From Polyangiaceae bacterium (GTDB taxonomy: Bacteria; Myxococcota_A; Polyangia; Polyangiales; Polyangiaceae), in contig JACKEB010000021.1 of assembly GCA_020633205.1 (NCBI GenBank), positions 1-64,000 of the forward strand: 64,000 nt of DNA, read 5' to 3'. Positions 1-9,160 of this stretch are shown here, piece after piece (position 1 is the first letter of the stretch; each line of letters starts with the position of its first letter). The notes below the pieces were generated by a model that saw nothing but the letters and a program-made list of their open reading frames with translations, was not told the DNA's origin and did no database searches. The position numbers were made by a program, and so were the translations under genes.

Positions 1-72
1 TATGGTGGCTCCAGCATCGTGACCATGTGCATCGCGTTCGGACTCTTGATGAACGTGTCCATGCGTCGTTGA
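1..72 (+). CDS. RodA/FtsW/SpoVE-family protein, C-terminal end only
   Basis: The first 24 codons, ending at a TGA, encode a tail beginning YGGSSIVTMCIAFGLLMN. The YGGSS motif followed by a short hydrophobic stretch and an L-x-N ending is typical of the last transmembrane helix of SEDS proteins (RodA, FtsW, SpoVE), the peptidoglycan glycosyltransferases that elongate the wall or build the septum. Everything upstream lies outside the window, so RodA cannot be told from FtsW. The gene is followed by a strong G/C hairpin. Confidence 0.7.
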   Translation, partial: YGGSSIVTMCIAFGLLMNVSMRR

Positions 73-140
73 TCACCGACAGGCATTAGCCGGGCGGCGC
101 GGCTACGGATCGAGCGAGCTCGAGCGCCTCGTGCGGCTGG

Positions 141-174
141 TTTTGGGGGGGGAGAGGCGCACCTCCCCCAAAAA
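141..174. terminator. Bidirectional rho-independent terminator between convergent genes
   Basis: TTTTGGGGG and CCCCCAAAAA arms flank a short GC loop, giving a hairpin with A/T ends on both strands. It sits between the plus-strand SEDS gene and the end of the minus-strand glycosyltransferase, as expected for a shared terminator. Confidence 0.6.
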
Positions 175-222
175 TCGAGAACCCTGGGCGCACTCGCTGG
201 CTTGCTCTGCGCGCTACGGAAC

Positions 223-2244
223 TCAGCGTCCAGTCGGCTGCGCCGAGCTGACGCCGTCTTTGAGCACGTAGACATCGAGCGTGCCCCGTTCTCGGAAGAA
301 AACCGTGCGGAAAGAACTGTCGCGTTTGTAGTACTTGGGGAGCAGGTTGTTTCGCACATGGCGCATGAGCTGTGCCGTACCGCTATCTGTCGACCAGAGC
401 TCGAACAACACTTGCCACAGCCGATCCTCCCGCGGGTGAATCACGATCACCTTGGGCAGGTGCTGGTCGATCTCGCGGATGTCGTCCGCCACCAGGCGCT
501 TGGGGTACTGGTCCACGAATAGAATCGCGCCCTTCACCTGGGGTCGCGGGCGGCCGACGAGGCGTCGGAACTCGACGTCCTCGGGTAGCACCAGCACGGT
601 CTCGTCGTCGCCAGCCAGCGCGCGCACTCGGAGCGCCGCGCGAACCACTTCGGCGCCGCGTTCGTTGACGTAGAGCCCTGCCCAGTGACCCGTGCGACCG
701 ACATAGATGCCGTCGCTCAGCGCGCGATGGAATTTCGGTCCGAGCAGTCCGAGCAAGACCAGGCCGAAGCTCGTCCACTTCACCCAGCGGAGCTTCGCTC
801 GCTCCAGGGCGATGCAGATGAAGACGAAGGCGAGGGGGATGATCGGGTTGTTGTCGTAAAAAGGCCGGAGCCCTGGGAAGGACGCATTGTGTAGCAACGA
901 AGTCGCCAGCACCGCGAGCGTGAAGCCGTTCAGCTGGTGGCCCAAGATGGGGGTTTCCGAGCGCGCGCTGCGCAGCTGCCCAACGAACAGCACACAGCCA
1001 AAAAATAGGCCAAACGCCGGAATGTTCTGCGTCTGTTTGAGCCAGAACACACCTGGCCCCCAGGTCTGACGCACCTGAGCCAAGAGCAGGACGATCGCCA
1101 GCCCAAAGACCAAAAACAGCGCGCCTCCGATCATGCGAGCCGCGCGCCCATCCAGGCGCTCAGTAGGCGCTTCGTGCAGGTCGAAATTTCCACGCAGCTT
1201 TAGCCACCGGAGCACCACACCGACCAACAGCATGCTGAAGAAGAAAGAAGCCGGGTAGGCGTCGTGACGAAAGACGTAGCTAAAGAGGTTGAAGACGAGC
1301 TTGTAGCGCCCACCCTTCAAGTCCGCGCCGTCGGTGAACACTGCCTGCCAGAAGGCGCCGAGGCTGCTGCCGATGACGACAATCACGAGCGCGGTAAGCG
1401 CCCAGCCGAGCAAGAGCCCCCCGGCCCAGCTGATGAAGACACGGCGACTGGTGATGGGCACACCCCGCAGCCAGCGCATGACTGCGAAGTACGCGTGCGC
1501 TGTGAACCAGCCTGCCACCACACCCACACCGGTGCTCTGCTTGAAAAGCAAGGTGAGTCCGGCGCAGAGGCCGCTGCCTAGCCACAACCCGAGCTGCCGT
1601 TTCGGTCGCTCCGCTGAAGTTAGCCCGTGCAGCCCCAGCACCAGCGAGCTCCAGGCCATCAGCTGGGCGGTGTGGTCGTAGGCACATTCCTTGTGGATTT
1701 GTAGGACGATCACCAAGGTCGCGATGCCCACCAGTAGGGCGTTCAGGCGTCCCACCAGGGGGCGCGCCATCGCGTAACCCAGGAGCCCCATCAGCAAGTG
1801 TGACAGCGCCGCGACCCAGAGCTCCTGGAGCAAGACGGCCTTGCCGCTCACGAGCTGGATGGCGCGCAGCACGAGGAAACTTCCCGGGGGAATTGGCAGC
1901 ACGAAGTCGACGTACGGCTTCTCCGCGGTGCCGAAGCGCTCGGCGATGGGGCCAACCCAGCCGGTGAACTCCATGTCGCCCAACATGAAGTTGCTCAAGC
2001 GACGCACATACAACGACGCGAAGCCCATGAAGAGCAGCACAAGCAGCGAGAGGAGGGCCCTTGCCAGTCGCTTCTCCCGTTGGTCGTTGTGCTCGGTTGT
2101 CGTCGGGCGCGCCGAAGCGTGCGGGACCTTCGAGTCGGTCGTGTGCGGCGCGTCCCGCGGGGCCGTTGCAGGGTTGGCTGCCGGCTCCTCCGCGGGCGGC
2201 TCTACCGCTGTCGGCTCTGCCGAGGGGGACTCACGCTCGTCCAT
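223..2244 (-). CDS. Multi-spanning membrane glycosyltransferase, GT-C / family 39-like
   Basis: The 673-residue protein has an acidic, Pro/Ala-rich cytoplasmic N-terminus (about 1-55) and then about eleven hydrophobic segments. The first periplasmic loop carries GDMEFTGWVGPIAERFG and a PYVDF-x-x-PIPPG stretch, resembling the acidic catalytic loop and Pro-rich region of lipid-linked-sugar glycosyltransferases (ArnT/PMT superfamily). The C-terminal 150 residues are soluble and would lie in the periplasm. Such enzymes move a sugar from a polyprenyl carrier to lipid, protein or polysaccharide; the acceptor cannot be read here. It stands alone, with a terminator downstream. The assignment rests on topology and the loop motif, so another polytopic membrane protein is possible. 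Confidence 0.6.
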   Translation of the reverse strand: MDERESPSAEPTAVEPPAEEPAANPATAPRDAPHTTDSKVPHASARPTTTEHNDQREKRLARALLSLLVLLFMGFASLYVRRLSNFMLGDMEFTGWVGPIAERFGTAEKPYVDFVLPIPPGSFLVLRAIQLVSGKAVLLQELWVAALSHLLMGLLGYAMARPLVGRLNALLVGIATLVIVLQIHKECAYDHTAQLMAWSSLVLGLHGLTSAERPKRQLGLWLGSGLCAGLTLLFKQSTGVGVVAGWFTAHAYFAVMRWLRGVPITSRRVFISWAGGLLLGWALTALVIVVIGSSLGAFWQAVFTDGADLKGGRYKLVFNLFSYVFRHDAYPASFFFSMLLVGVVLRWLKLRGNFDLHEAPTERLDGRAARMIGGALFLVFGLAIVLLLAQVRQTWGPGVFWLKQTQNIPAFGLFFGCVLFVGQLRSARSETPILGHQLNGFTLAVLATSLLHNASFPGLRPFYDNNPIIPLAFVFICIALERAKLRWVKWTSFGLVLLGLLGPKFHRALSDGIYVGRTGHWAGLYVNERGAEVVRAALRVRALAGDDETVLVLPEDVEFRRLVGRPRPQVKGAILFVDQYPKRLVADDIREIDQHLPKVIVIHPREDRLWQVLFELWSTDSGTAQLMRHVRNNLLPKYYKRDSSFRTVFFRERGTLDVYVLKDGVSSAQPTGR

Positions 2245-2888
2245 GGCGGACTCACGCTATGCAAAAGCTGTCCTCCGCGTCCCTAGAATTGTTGAGTTGT
2301 CGCGCGTTTGCGCGGGTGCGCGCGGCTTTCTTGAGTCCGGCTCACTCTAGTCGTTGACATGCGCCAACCGATCGGTGCGCCGGAGCTGCATTCGGGGTCG
2401 CTGCGCGCGGGACCTGGAGCGCGACACCAGCGTCGGTCGTCGACGCCTACGTCGAGGCTCGCGTTCTGGCCGCCGGCCTCCGCCACGACGACGCGACGCG
2501 ACGTTGCCATCGGGATGCGCGAGTGTTTGCCGTATGGAGTCAAGACGACCGCTGCGCGCTGAACGGCGCGCGCCACCCACACCGTCGCTTGTTGCTGATC
2601 ACTCCAGAAAAAGCGGCCTTTCGAGAAACTTTGAGTCTAAAACAATCCAGGGAGCGCAGCCGATGAACCAGCGGCGCGGCGGGCGGCGCGCACAGTCAAG
2701 CGCTGCCTTCCAGGACGTGCTGGCGACAAAGATTTCGATGTGGGGAAATTGGAATCGAGATTCATGAGGTTTCCCTTTTCCCTCGGTCGGTCTCTCGGAC
2801 TAAACTAGCTGCGACCGAGAGGTTCTTGGTCACGTCTTGCATCGCGCTGTTTCGACCAAGCGCAGTTTCCGCCCTTAGGAGGTTCACC
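2245..2888. other. Divergent intergenic region, no gene recognised
   Basis: About 640 bases separate the divergent glycosyltransferase and lipoprotein genes. The open frames here are Arg-rich, lack Shine-Dalgarno sequences and look like GC-rich noise. Close to the lipoprotein, around 2790-2825, an A/T-richer stretch with imperfect complementary arms (TCTCTCGG and CCGAGAGG) may hold its promoter or a leader hairpin. Confidence 0.5.
2877..2882 (+). promoter_or_regulatory. Shine-Dalgarno site that sets the GTG start at 2889
   Basis: A perfect AGGAGG six bases before GTG decides the start of the lipoprotein gene over the in-frame upstream codons. Confidence 0.8.
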
Positions 2889-3389
2889 GTGCGAACCCAG
2901 ATCCCCGCTTCCCGTCACCGCGTTTCTCGCTCCCGTTGGGCTTTTGTCGCGACCCTGGTTGCCTCGTCCGCGCTCCTCGTCAGCGCATGCGCAGGCAGTG
3001 AGGACGGCGTCTTCGAGGGAAACGGCGCAACGGGTGGTAGCTCAGCGGGCACCGCTGGCACCGGTGGAAGCTCCGGCGGTCAGGGCGGGACCCTGAACGG
3101 TGGTAGCGGTGGGACTGGCAACGCTGGCTCCGGGAACACGGGTAACGGCGGCTCGGGTGCGGGTGGCAGTGGCGGCAGCGGCAATGCTGGCACTGGCGGC
3201 GCAAACGGTGGCAACGGCGGTAGCGCGGCGGGCGGCAGCGGCGGCACTGGAAACGGTGGAAGCATGGGCACGTGCAACCCCGCATTCTGTCCCAACAGCG
3301 GTTTCGGCACTGCCTGCTGCGTTACGAACAACGGTCCGTGCGGGTACGACACCGGCATGGGCTGCCAGCAGTCGACCGGCGACGTCTGA
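2889..3389 (+). CDS. Small secreted lipoprotein with Gly/Ser/Asn-rich linker and Cys-rich C-terminus
   Basis: GTG at 2889 is chosen because AGGAGG lies six bases upstream (2877-2882); the frame is open further upstream without such a site. The 166-residue product starts with basic residues, a hydrophobic stretch and a lipobox (LLVSAC), so it should be lipidated and exported. A low-complexity region of GGS/GNG/GTG repeats follows for about 80 residues, and the last 38 residues hold six cysteines (CNPAFC, ACC, GPC, GMGC) that could pair into a small disulfide knot. The architecture of lipidated anchor, glycine spacer and Cys-rich head is common in myxobacteria. No enzymatic domain is visible. 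A terminator follows. Confidence 0.75.
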   Translation: MRTQIPASRHRVSRSRWAFVATLVASSALLVSACAGSEDGVFEGNGATGGSSAGTAGTGGSSGGQGGTLNGGSGGTGNAGSGNTGNGGSGAGGSGGSGNAGTGGANGGNGGSAAGGSGGTGNGGSMGTCNPAFCPNSGFGTACCVTNNGPCGYDTGMGCQQSTGDV

Positions 3390-3430
3390 TCGCTCCGAGG
3401 TTTGCGGCGCGGCTGTCGTGCTCAAGCCAA

Positions 3431-3456
3431 GAAGGCCCGCCACTCGGCGGGCCTTC
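3431..3456. terminator. Rho-independent terminator after the lipoprotein gene
   Basis: A perfect 11-bp stem (GAAGGCCCGCC / GGCGGGCCTTC) with an ACTC loop lies 40 bases after the stop codon, followed by a T-containing stretch. Confidence 0.7.
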
Positions 3457-3578
3457 TCGCATTTGTACGGCGCACCCGCCGCACTTAGGGGCGCAGTGGA
3501 GCGGCGCTGGGGGGTGTGCGCCCTTTTGGGTCGCCCTTCGCGCAGCGGGTTGTCCCCCCGTGCGCCGCGCACACGAAA

Positions 3579-3609
3579 GAGGCCCGAACGCTGGTAGCGT
3601 CCGGGCCTC
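3579..3609 (-). terminator. Terminator for the SNF2 helicase gene
   Basis: GAGGCCCGAACGCT and AGCGTCCGGGCCTC form a 14-bp stem with one mismatch and a GGT loop. Read on the minus strand it follows the helicase stop codon and is succeeded by TCTTTC. Confidence 0.6.
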
Positions 3610-3630
3610 TCGCTGGGAAGGGTCCGCAAG

Positions 3631-6600
3631 CTATTCTACGCGGAAAAGATCCTCTAGGTCTTCCTTGGTCAGCTTCTTTGCGCCGCCGGAGTCCTCCGTC
3701 AGCACGCTCGCGACCAAGTCCTTCTTCTTCTGCTTGAGCTGCAGGATCTTCTCCTCGATGGTACCAGCGGCCACCAAGCGGTAGACGCTCACGACCTTCT
3801 TCTGCCCGATGCGGTGCGCGCGGTCCGAAGCTTGGTCTTCCACCGCGGGGTTCCACCAAGGATCGAAATGGATCACCGTGTCCGCCGCTGTCAGGTTGAG
3901 GCCGGAGCCACCCGCTTTCAGGCTGATCAAGAAGCAGGTCACCGTCGGATCGCTCTGGAAGCGGTCGATACGTTCGGGGCGATCGGTGGTACTTCCGTCG
4001 AGGTACTCGTAGGTGATCTTGTCCTCGTCGAACGCCTTCTTCATCAATTTCAGCATCGAAACGAACTGCGAGAAGATGAGCACCTTGTGACCACCGGACT
4101 CACACTCTTCAACGAGTTCGCGCAGCGCCATCAGCTTGCCGCTGTCTTCGTGGGTGAACTCCCGTGGGAGCCCCAAGAGCCGCGGATCGCACGCCGCCTG
4201 ACGCAGCTTGGTTAGACCGGCCAAGATGTGTAGCTGGCTCTTGGCGACGCCGACGCGTTCCACCTCGCCCATCACTTGCGCTCGCACCTCACGCAGCACC
4301 TGGGTGTAGATGGCGCGCTGATCCGGCGCGAGATCGATGATCTGGTCGCTCTCGATCTTCGGCGGCAGATCCTTCACGACCTCCATCTTGGTGCGACGCA
4401 AGATGAAGGGGTGAATCACCGCTCTAAGCCGCGCGGCCTTCTTGGAGTCGCCCTGATCGATGGGGCGAGCGAAGCGCTCTTCGAACTTGTTGAGCGGTCC
4501 GAGGAGGCCAGGGCTGACGAACTCGAAGATGCTCCAGATCTCGCTCAAGCGGTTTTCAATCGGGGTACCCGTGAGCGCCAAGCGGTGGCTGGCGTTGAGC
4601 TCCTTCGCCGCCTGGGCCGTCGCGCTCAGGGGGTTCTTGATGTTCTGCGCTTCATCCAGGATCGCGTAGTCGAGCTCGAGCTTCTTCAAGAGGTCGATGT
4701 CGCGTCGCAACAGGGCATAGCTTGTGATGATCACGTTCGCGTTGCCGAGCTCGCTCTGCTGCTCCCGACGCCCAGCGCCGTGCCACAGAGCGGTCGTCAG
4801 CGTGGGTCCGAAGCGCTCGATCTCGCGCACCCAGTTGGACACGACGCTGGTCGGGGCGACGATCAACGCACGTAGTGACTTCTGCTCGTTCTTCAATGAG
4901 AGCATCAGCGCGATGGTCTGAATCGTCTTTCCGAGACCCATGTCGTCAGCGAGGACGCCGCCGGAGCCCAAGTCATGAACGAACCTGAGCCACGACAGGC
5001 CCTGCTCCTGGTAGGGGCGTAGCGTTGCCTTCAAGCCTCGCGGCTTCTTCATCGCCTTGATGGAATCGATGGAGGCGAGCTTCTTGAAGAGCGCCTTCGT
5101 TGCGGCGGCTACGGTGGAGCTGTCCGTGTGCTCGAGGAGTTCCTGAATGCGCCCCGCGTGAGATAGCGGGATCTTCCCGTTCTTACCTGCAGCAGCCATC
5201 AGCTCGACTTCGCGGTCGATCAGCTGTTGGACGCGGTTCGCGTCGAACGGCGCATAGCTGTTGTCCGAGAGGCGGACGTACTTCAGCCCTTCCGCGAGGC
5301 AACGACGCAGCTCGTCGACATCGACGCCAACTCCTTCGCTCTCGTATGTGATCTTGACGTTTAGCCAGTCCACGCCGCTCGAGACTCGAGCGTTCATTTG
5401 GATCGGTTTCGATCGCACGCGAGTGCCCGCGAGCTCGTCTGGTACGAACAAGTCCCACTCTTCAGGCAGCGCCTCGACACCCTTCGACCAGAAGTCGATG
5501 GCGTCGCCGCCCTTGGCTTCGAAGGACTCGCCCGATTCGTCGGGGTTGAGCCCCAAATCTAGTAGTTGTTGCACCGCGGCTTGTTGACCAGCGATGTCGC
5601 ACCGGATGCACTTGGCGCGCTTCTGACCCTCTTCAGGGGGAAGGATCAAGATCGGTGGCGAGATGCCGTCTGCGCGGACCTCGACCTCGATGTCGGCGTA
5701 TTCCGCCTTCAAGCTGACGTGGGCCTCAGTCAAGCTCCCTCCCGCGCGCAAGCGGAACGTCGGCTCGAGGTCGATGACATCGGCGACCTGAGACAGATCA
5801 GGTAGCTCAGCACCGACCTCGAGAGCGACCCGTGGCAGGCCGTTGGTGATCAGCCCGATCAGCTCGCTCGCAGGCTCAGCGATGGTCGGGCTCTTGAGCA
5901 GACGCCTGAGGGCCGCCGGAGAAACCTTGCGGTCTAGCGGACGCGCGACGCCTTCACCGGTTTCGATGTGCCACCCAGGAGAGCCCTCGAACCATCCGCC
6001 CGTGGACAGCGAGAAGCGTCGGGGTTCGCCCGCGCGCTCAAAGGTGGCCTTCGCCACGATGGTGTCGTTGCCGACCATCTCCAAGTCGAAACGGGGACGC
6101 AGCTCTTCGTCCGCAAAGCGCAGCTGCATGAGCGCCGGCTCGAGAAGTACGCGCCTCCCCTTGAGCAGCGGCAAGAGCTCTGCAGCGTCTTCCCCGCGGA
6201 TATCGACGGCGGGGTGGCGAGGGTTGCCGCTCTCGAAGCGGGTGAGCACGCGTAGGGCGTCGCGGTCTGAGGTCGGAGACATCGCTTGCCAGTTCAACGC
6301 CACGCTTGGCAGCAACGGAACGCGGGCGTCGGTGTCCAGCACCGTGACGGTCAGCCCTCCCTGGCGCACGTGGATGCGGAACTCGAGGCTGAGCGTCTTC
6401 GTGGCGCCTCGAGGTGCGAGCCAGGCACCAATGCCGGTGGGACGGGCCGTCGCATCGAGGTTGGGGGGGAGATCGACTCCGGGCGGAACCGGCAGCTGCT
6501 GCAGCTGGGCTCTGCGTCGGCGATCTCGGCGCCTGCTGGCCTTGCTCTCGCCGTTGTTCTGTTGATTCTGGGGCTGGGGCGGCGTGGGAGGCGTCGGTTC

Positions 6601-6936
6601 TCTTCGCGGTAACTTCGCACGTGCTTGGTTGCGCACGTTGATCAGCAGCGCCGCTACGTGCTTGCAGTGTTGATTCGTCTTCTTGAAGGCGGGACAGGTG
6701 CAGGTCGCCTTGATGCCCTCGTCGGTCAGCGATATCTCGACCTCATAGGGGTCTGGGTCAGACCCTTTGACTCGACCGGTGGCGTTGATGTCGTTGATCG
6801 CGACATCCTCTACGACTCGCCGCTTCTCGTAGTCGAGGCCACGCAGGAAGGTGCGGGCGCCGAGCAGCCGACGAAGGCCGCGGTCGGAGAGGGTGGAGAG
6901 AGAGTCCGCTAGCCGGGACTGAAGGGGAGTGGTCAT
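3631..6936 (-). CDS. SWIM zinc-finger SNF2-family DNA-dependent ATPase
   Basis: The 1101-residue protein has an N-terminal SWIM finger (C79-x-C81-x9-C91-x-H93), a long middle region of the kind seen in bacterial SNF2 proteins, and a complete superfamily 2 ATPase core. Visible helicase motifs are motif I DDMGLGKT near residue 667, motif II DEAQ near 761, TGTPIENR after it, and the motif VI region SDRAHRIGQ near 1041. Bacterial SNF2/RapA-like proteins are ATP-driven translocases that remodel DNA-protein complexes; the SWIM finger suggests nucleic-acid or protein binding. AGGA upstream of the ATG supports the start. The gene is monocistronic, with its own terminator, and the length is normal for SWIM-SNF2 fusions. 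The specific target is unknown. Confidence 0.9.
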   Translation of the reverse strand: MTTPLQSRLADSLSTLSDRGLRRLLGARTFLRGLDYEKRRVVEDVAINDINATGRVKGSDPDPYEVEISLTDEGIKATCTCPAFKKTNQHCKHVAALLINVRNQARAKLPRREPTPPTPPQPQNQQNNGESKASRRRDRRRRAQLQQLPVPPGVDLPPNLDATARPTGIGAWLAPRGATKTLSLEFRIHVRQGGLTVTVLDTDARVPLLPSVALNWQAMSPTSDRDALRVLTRFESGNPRHPAVDIRGEDAAELLPLLKGRRVLLEPALMQLRFADEELRPRFDLEMVGNDTIVAKATFERAGEPRRFSLSTGGWFEGSPGWHIETGEGVARPLDRKVSPAALRRLLKSPTIAEPASELIGLITNGLPRVALEVGAELPDLSQVADVIDLEPTFRLRAGGSLTEAHVSLKAEYADIEVEVRADGISPPILILPPEEGQKRAKCIRCDIAGQQAAVQQLLDLGLNPDESGESFEAKGGDAIDFWSKGVEALPEEWDLFVPDELAGTRVRSKPIQMNARVSSGVDWLNVKITYESEGVGVDVDELRRCLAEGLKYVRLSDNSYAPFDANRVQQLIDREVELMAAAGKNGKIPLSHAGRIQELLEHTDSSTVAAATKALFKKLASIDSIKAMKKPRGLKATLRPYQEQGLSWLRFVHDLGSGGVLADDMGLGKTIQTIALMLSLKNEQKSLRALIVAPTSVVSNWVREIERFGPTLTTALWHGAGRREQQSELGNANVIITSYALLRRDIDLLKKLELDYAILDEAQNIKNPLSATAQAAKELNASHRLALTGTPIENRLSEIWSIFEFVSPGLLGPLNKFEERFARPIDQGDSKKAARLRAVIHPFILRRTKMEVVKDLPPKIESDQIIDLAPDQRAIYTQVLREVRAQVMGEVERVGVAKSQLHILAGLTKLRQAACDPRLLGLPREFTHEDSGKLMALRELVEECESGGHKVLIFSQFVSMLKLMKKAFDEDKITYEYLDGSTTDRPERIDRFQSDPTVTCFLISLKAGGSGLNLTAADTVIHFDPWWNPAVEDQASDRAHRIGQKKVVSVYRLVAAGTIEEKILQLKQKKKDLVASVLTEDSGGAKKLTKEDLEDLFRVE

Positions 6937-7018
6937 GTCTGGTTCCTATTCGGGCCGCGGGCGTCGGGGCGCGCGGACGCGCGTGCGAGTCGGAAGCTCT
7001 GCCTTGTCGACGTCTGCA

Positions 7019-9160
7019 TCAGTTCAGGAAGGGCGCCGCGACGAGCACGACCGCGGCAGCCGAAAGAGTGAAAAGAAAGGCGGCGGAGCCACCAACGTTC
7101 GCGAGCACGTCTGCGAAGGCATCTCCACCAACGCTGGCGCTGCGTGTTTCCCCGGTGCTCTTGTTGCGAGTCGCGCGGCGCAGGCCTCCGAGCGTGTACT
7201 TGGTTGCGTCAGCGGCCAAGGCGAGCACGAGCCCTGTGCCCGTCGCGAGCACCAAGAAGGCGATCAGCGCCTGCATTGCGATGCTCCCGTCTGCGGTGCC
7301 GTAGAGGCGACGCAAGGCGAGCCCGAGCAGCAGCGGTACAGCCAGGCCAAGGAGCGCCGGACGCGCGAGGCGCTCCAGAGCGTTTTTCCCCGCGAGGTCG
7401 ATGCACGCCTTGTACGCCGGGGTGAAATCTCTAGCGATGCTGTTCGAGTTACCTCGCGGAACTGAGCGCAGCTGCCTTTCGACTTCCTTGCCCAGGGCCC
7501 GTGCGGCTCGCTCCGCGCGTCCCATTGTTCCGCTCGAATAGAAGAGCACGAGCGCCGCGCCCAACATGCCCGCCCAAATCACCGCTGGGTGTGCCAAGGT
7601 TAGCGTCGAGCCGAGTCCCGCCAGGCACGGCGCCGCGAGGACTCCGAGCAACACGCCGCTTCCGCCTGCGAGCAGCATGTGGGTCGAGGCCGCGCGCAGA
7701 GAAACGAAGCCTGCTTGGTCTAGCGCTTCCGTGCGGCGTTCAACATCGGTGCTCCCACTCCGGCTGAGGCTTGCTACGCCGCGCGCGTTGTCGGCGATGG
7801 GGGCGAACGTCGCCAGCGCGAGTAGGTAGGGGGAGGGCACCAGGATCGCGGCCACGCACACCAGCAGGCTCAGGGAGCCCGCTTCGGTGATCGTGCTCTT
7901 CGAGCCGATGTAATGAGCGGCCGTAACTCCCACCCCAAGCACTGCCAGAGGCACCAGCGCGGCCCCGCTGCCTCGAGAAACACCGTGGATGATCAGTGCG
8001 CTGGCGCCGTCGCGCAGTGCCTCGTTGTTGTCCCGTGGGTTGCCGCGTGCTCGTTCTTGGAGGAATCCAACGAGCTGCGCCACACCGGTCGAGGCGCAGA
8101 GACCTAGCGCTCCGGCGCTAGCAAATCGCCACCACTCGCCCTGGGCCAACCAGTACGAGGCACCCACGATTCCGGATAGGGCGATCAGCCACGAGACCAG
8201 CTGCCCCCGCATGAGCGCTCCGCGCGGAACCGCCCCTTCATTGGTGCGTACCACCAGAAGCCCGATGCTACTTGCGAAGACGCCGAAAGCACGCACCAAG
8301 AGCGGAAGCAGCGCCAGCCCAAGTGCTCCAGGCACGCTGGTTAGGTTCTTCTCGTACACCCACAAGCCAACGACCAGCATCGCAACATGGCTGGCGCAGG
8401 CGGCGACGAAGGTCGTCAGCGTGCGCCCAACGACGAGGCCAACGTGGTCGCCGACCAGATCTGCCACCATGGCGGGGTTACGTGTGTCGTCGTCATCTAG
8501 ACCTGCGACGCGATTGCTAGTCAGGTCGCCACCCGCGTCACCTGCGGCGTGAAAAATCGAGCCGCCGCGCTGGAGCAGCAAGCCCGCGGTTCCCGCGCCA
8601 AGCGCGATGGTCGGTAGCAACGCAGAGACCGACGCCACCCAGCTGGTGTCGCCCGTCAACTTGAAGGCCCCTCGCAGTCCCGCGATGAGGGCGGCGAACG
8701 CGCCAACCGAAATTGCGGCCACCGTTTCCGTGAGTAACCCGGCGACCCCGCCAGCGCGCATGGCGATGCTGAGCGATCGATCCAGGCTGAGTCGTGAGGC
8801 AGCCACACAGCGGACACTGCCCTTGTGGGCAACGTGCGCCGCGGCATACGCCGTGACCGACGCCGCCAGCCCTCCGAGCAGGGCTCCCATGAGCGCCCAC
8901 AAACCGGCGTCGACGCGGCCGACACCCTTGCCCGGGAGGAAGCCATAGAGCGTGAAGCACAGCGCGGAAACGAGCAGCAACGCCAACAGCACCCGCTTGA
9001 GCCCGCCCCAAATGAACCCCTGGACGGCGCGCTCCAGCGCGTTTCCGAGCCGACGCAGCTCAGCGCCTCCGGCATCTCGGGCCACGAGCCAGCGCGCCAA
9101 GACGATGGCGAAGATTAGGCCAAACCCATTGACCCCTAGGACCAGTGCGAACTCGATCAC
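7019..9160 (-). CDS. Membrane pyrophosphatase (HppA)-like protein lacking catalytic residues
   Basis: This polytopic protein (about 713 residues from GTG at 9160; the frame is open to a GTG at 9382) follows the layout of K+-independent H+-translocating pyrophosphatases from end to end. N-terminal LARWLVARDAG, the GGSIFHAAGDAGGDL segment, RNPAMVADLVGDHVG, ADNARGVA and a C-terminal FTPAYKACIDLAGKNAL all match family landmarks. The pyrophosphate/Mg sites are altered. The usual DVGADLVGKVE reads DAGGDLTSNRVAG, DNVGDNVGDCAG reads DLVGDHVGLVVG, and the C-terminal GDTVGDPFKDTSGP reads GGDAFADVLANVGGS. Loss of several Asp and the Lys argues against PPi hydrolysis, while the intact frame argues against a dead gene. 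The start at 9160 is chosen because similarity begins there; there is no clear Shine-Dalgarno sequence. It may be a scaffold, channel or sensor. Confidence 0.75.
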   Translation of the reverse strand: MIEFALVLGVNGFGLIFAIVLARWLVARDAGGAELRRLGNALERAVQGFIWGGLKRVLLALLLVSALCFTLYGFLPGKGVGRVDAGLWALMGALLGGLAASVTAYAAAHVAHKGSVRCVAASRLSLDRSLSIAMRAGGVAGLLTETVAAISVGAFAALIAGLRGAFKLTGDTSWVASVSALLPTIALGAGTAGLLLQRGGSIFHAAGDAGGDLTSNRVAGLDDDDTRNPAMVADLVGDHVGLVVGRTLTTFVAACASHVAMLVVGLWVYEKNLTSVPGALGLALLPLLVRAFGVFASSIGLLVVRTNEGAVPRGALMRGQLVSWLIALSGIVGASYWLAQGEWWRFASAGALGLCASTGVAQLVGFLQERARGNPRDNNEALRDGASALIIHGVSRGSGAALVPLAVLGVGVTAAHYIGSKSTITEAGSLSLLVCVAAILVPSPYLLALATFAPIADNARGVASLSRSGSTDVERRTEALDQAGFVSLRAASTHMLLAGGSGVLLGVLAAPCLAGLGSTLTLAHPAVIWAGMLGAALVLFYSSGTMGRAERAARALGKEVERQLRSVPRGNSNSIARDFTPAYKACIDLAGKNALERLARPALLGLAVPLLLGLALRRLYGTADGSIAMQALIAFLVLATGTGLVLALAADATKYTLGGLRRATRNKSTGETRSASVGGDAFADVLANVGGSAAFLFTLSAAAVVLVAAPFLN

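Noticed and set aside
2354..2767. A 137-codon open frame between the glycosyltransferase and lipoprotein genes
   Set aside because: Arg/Ser-rich with no Shine-Dalgarno sequence, domain or hydrophobic pattern; typical of open frames in GC-rich non-coding DNA.
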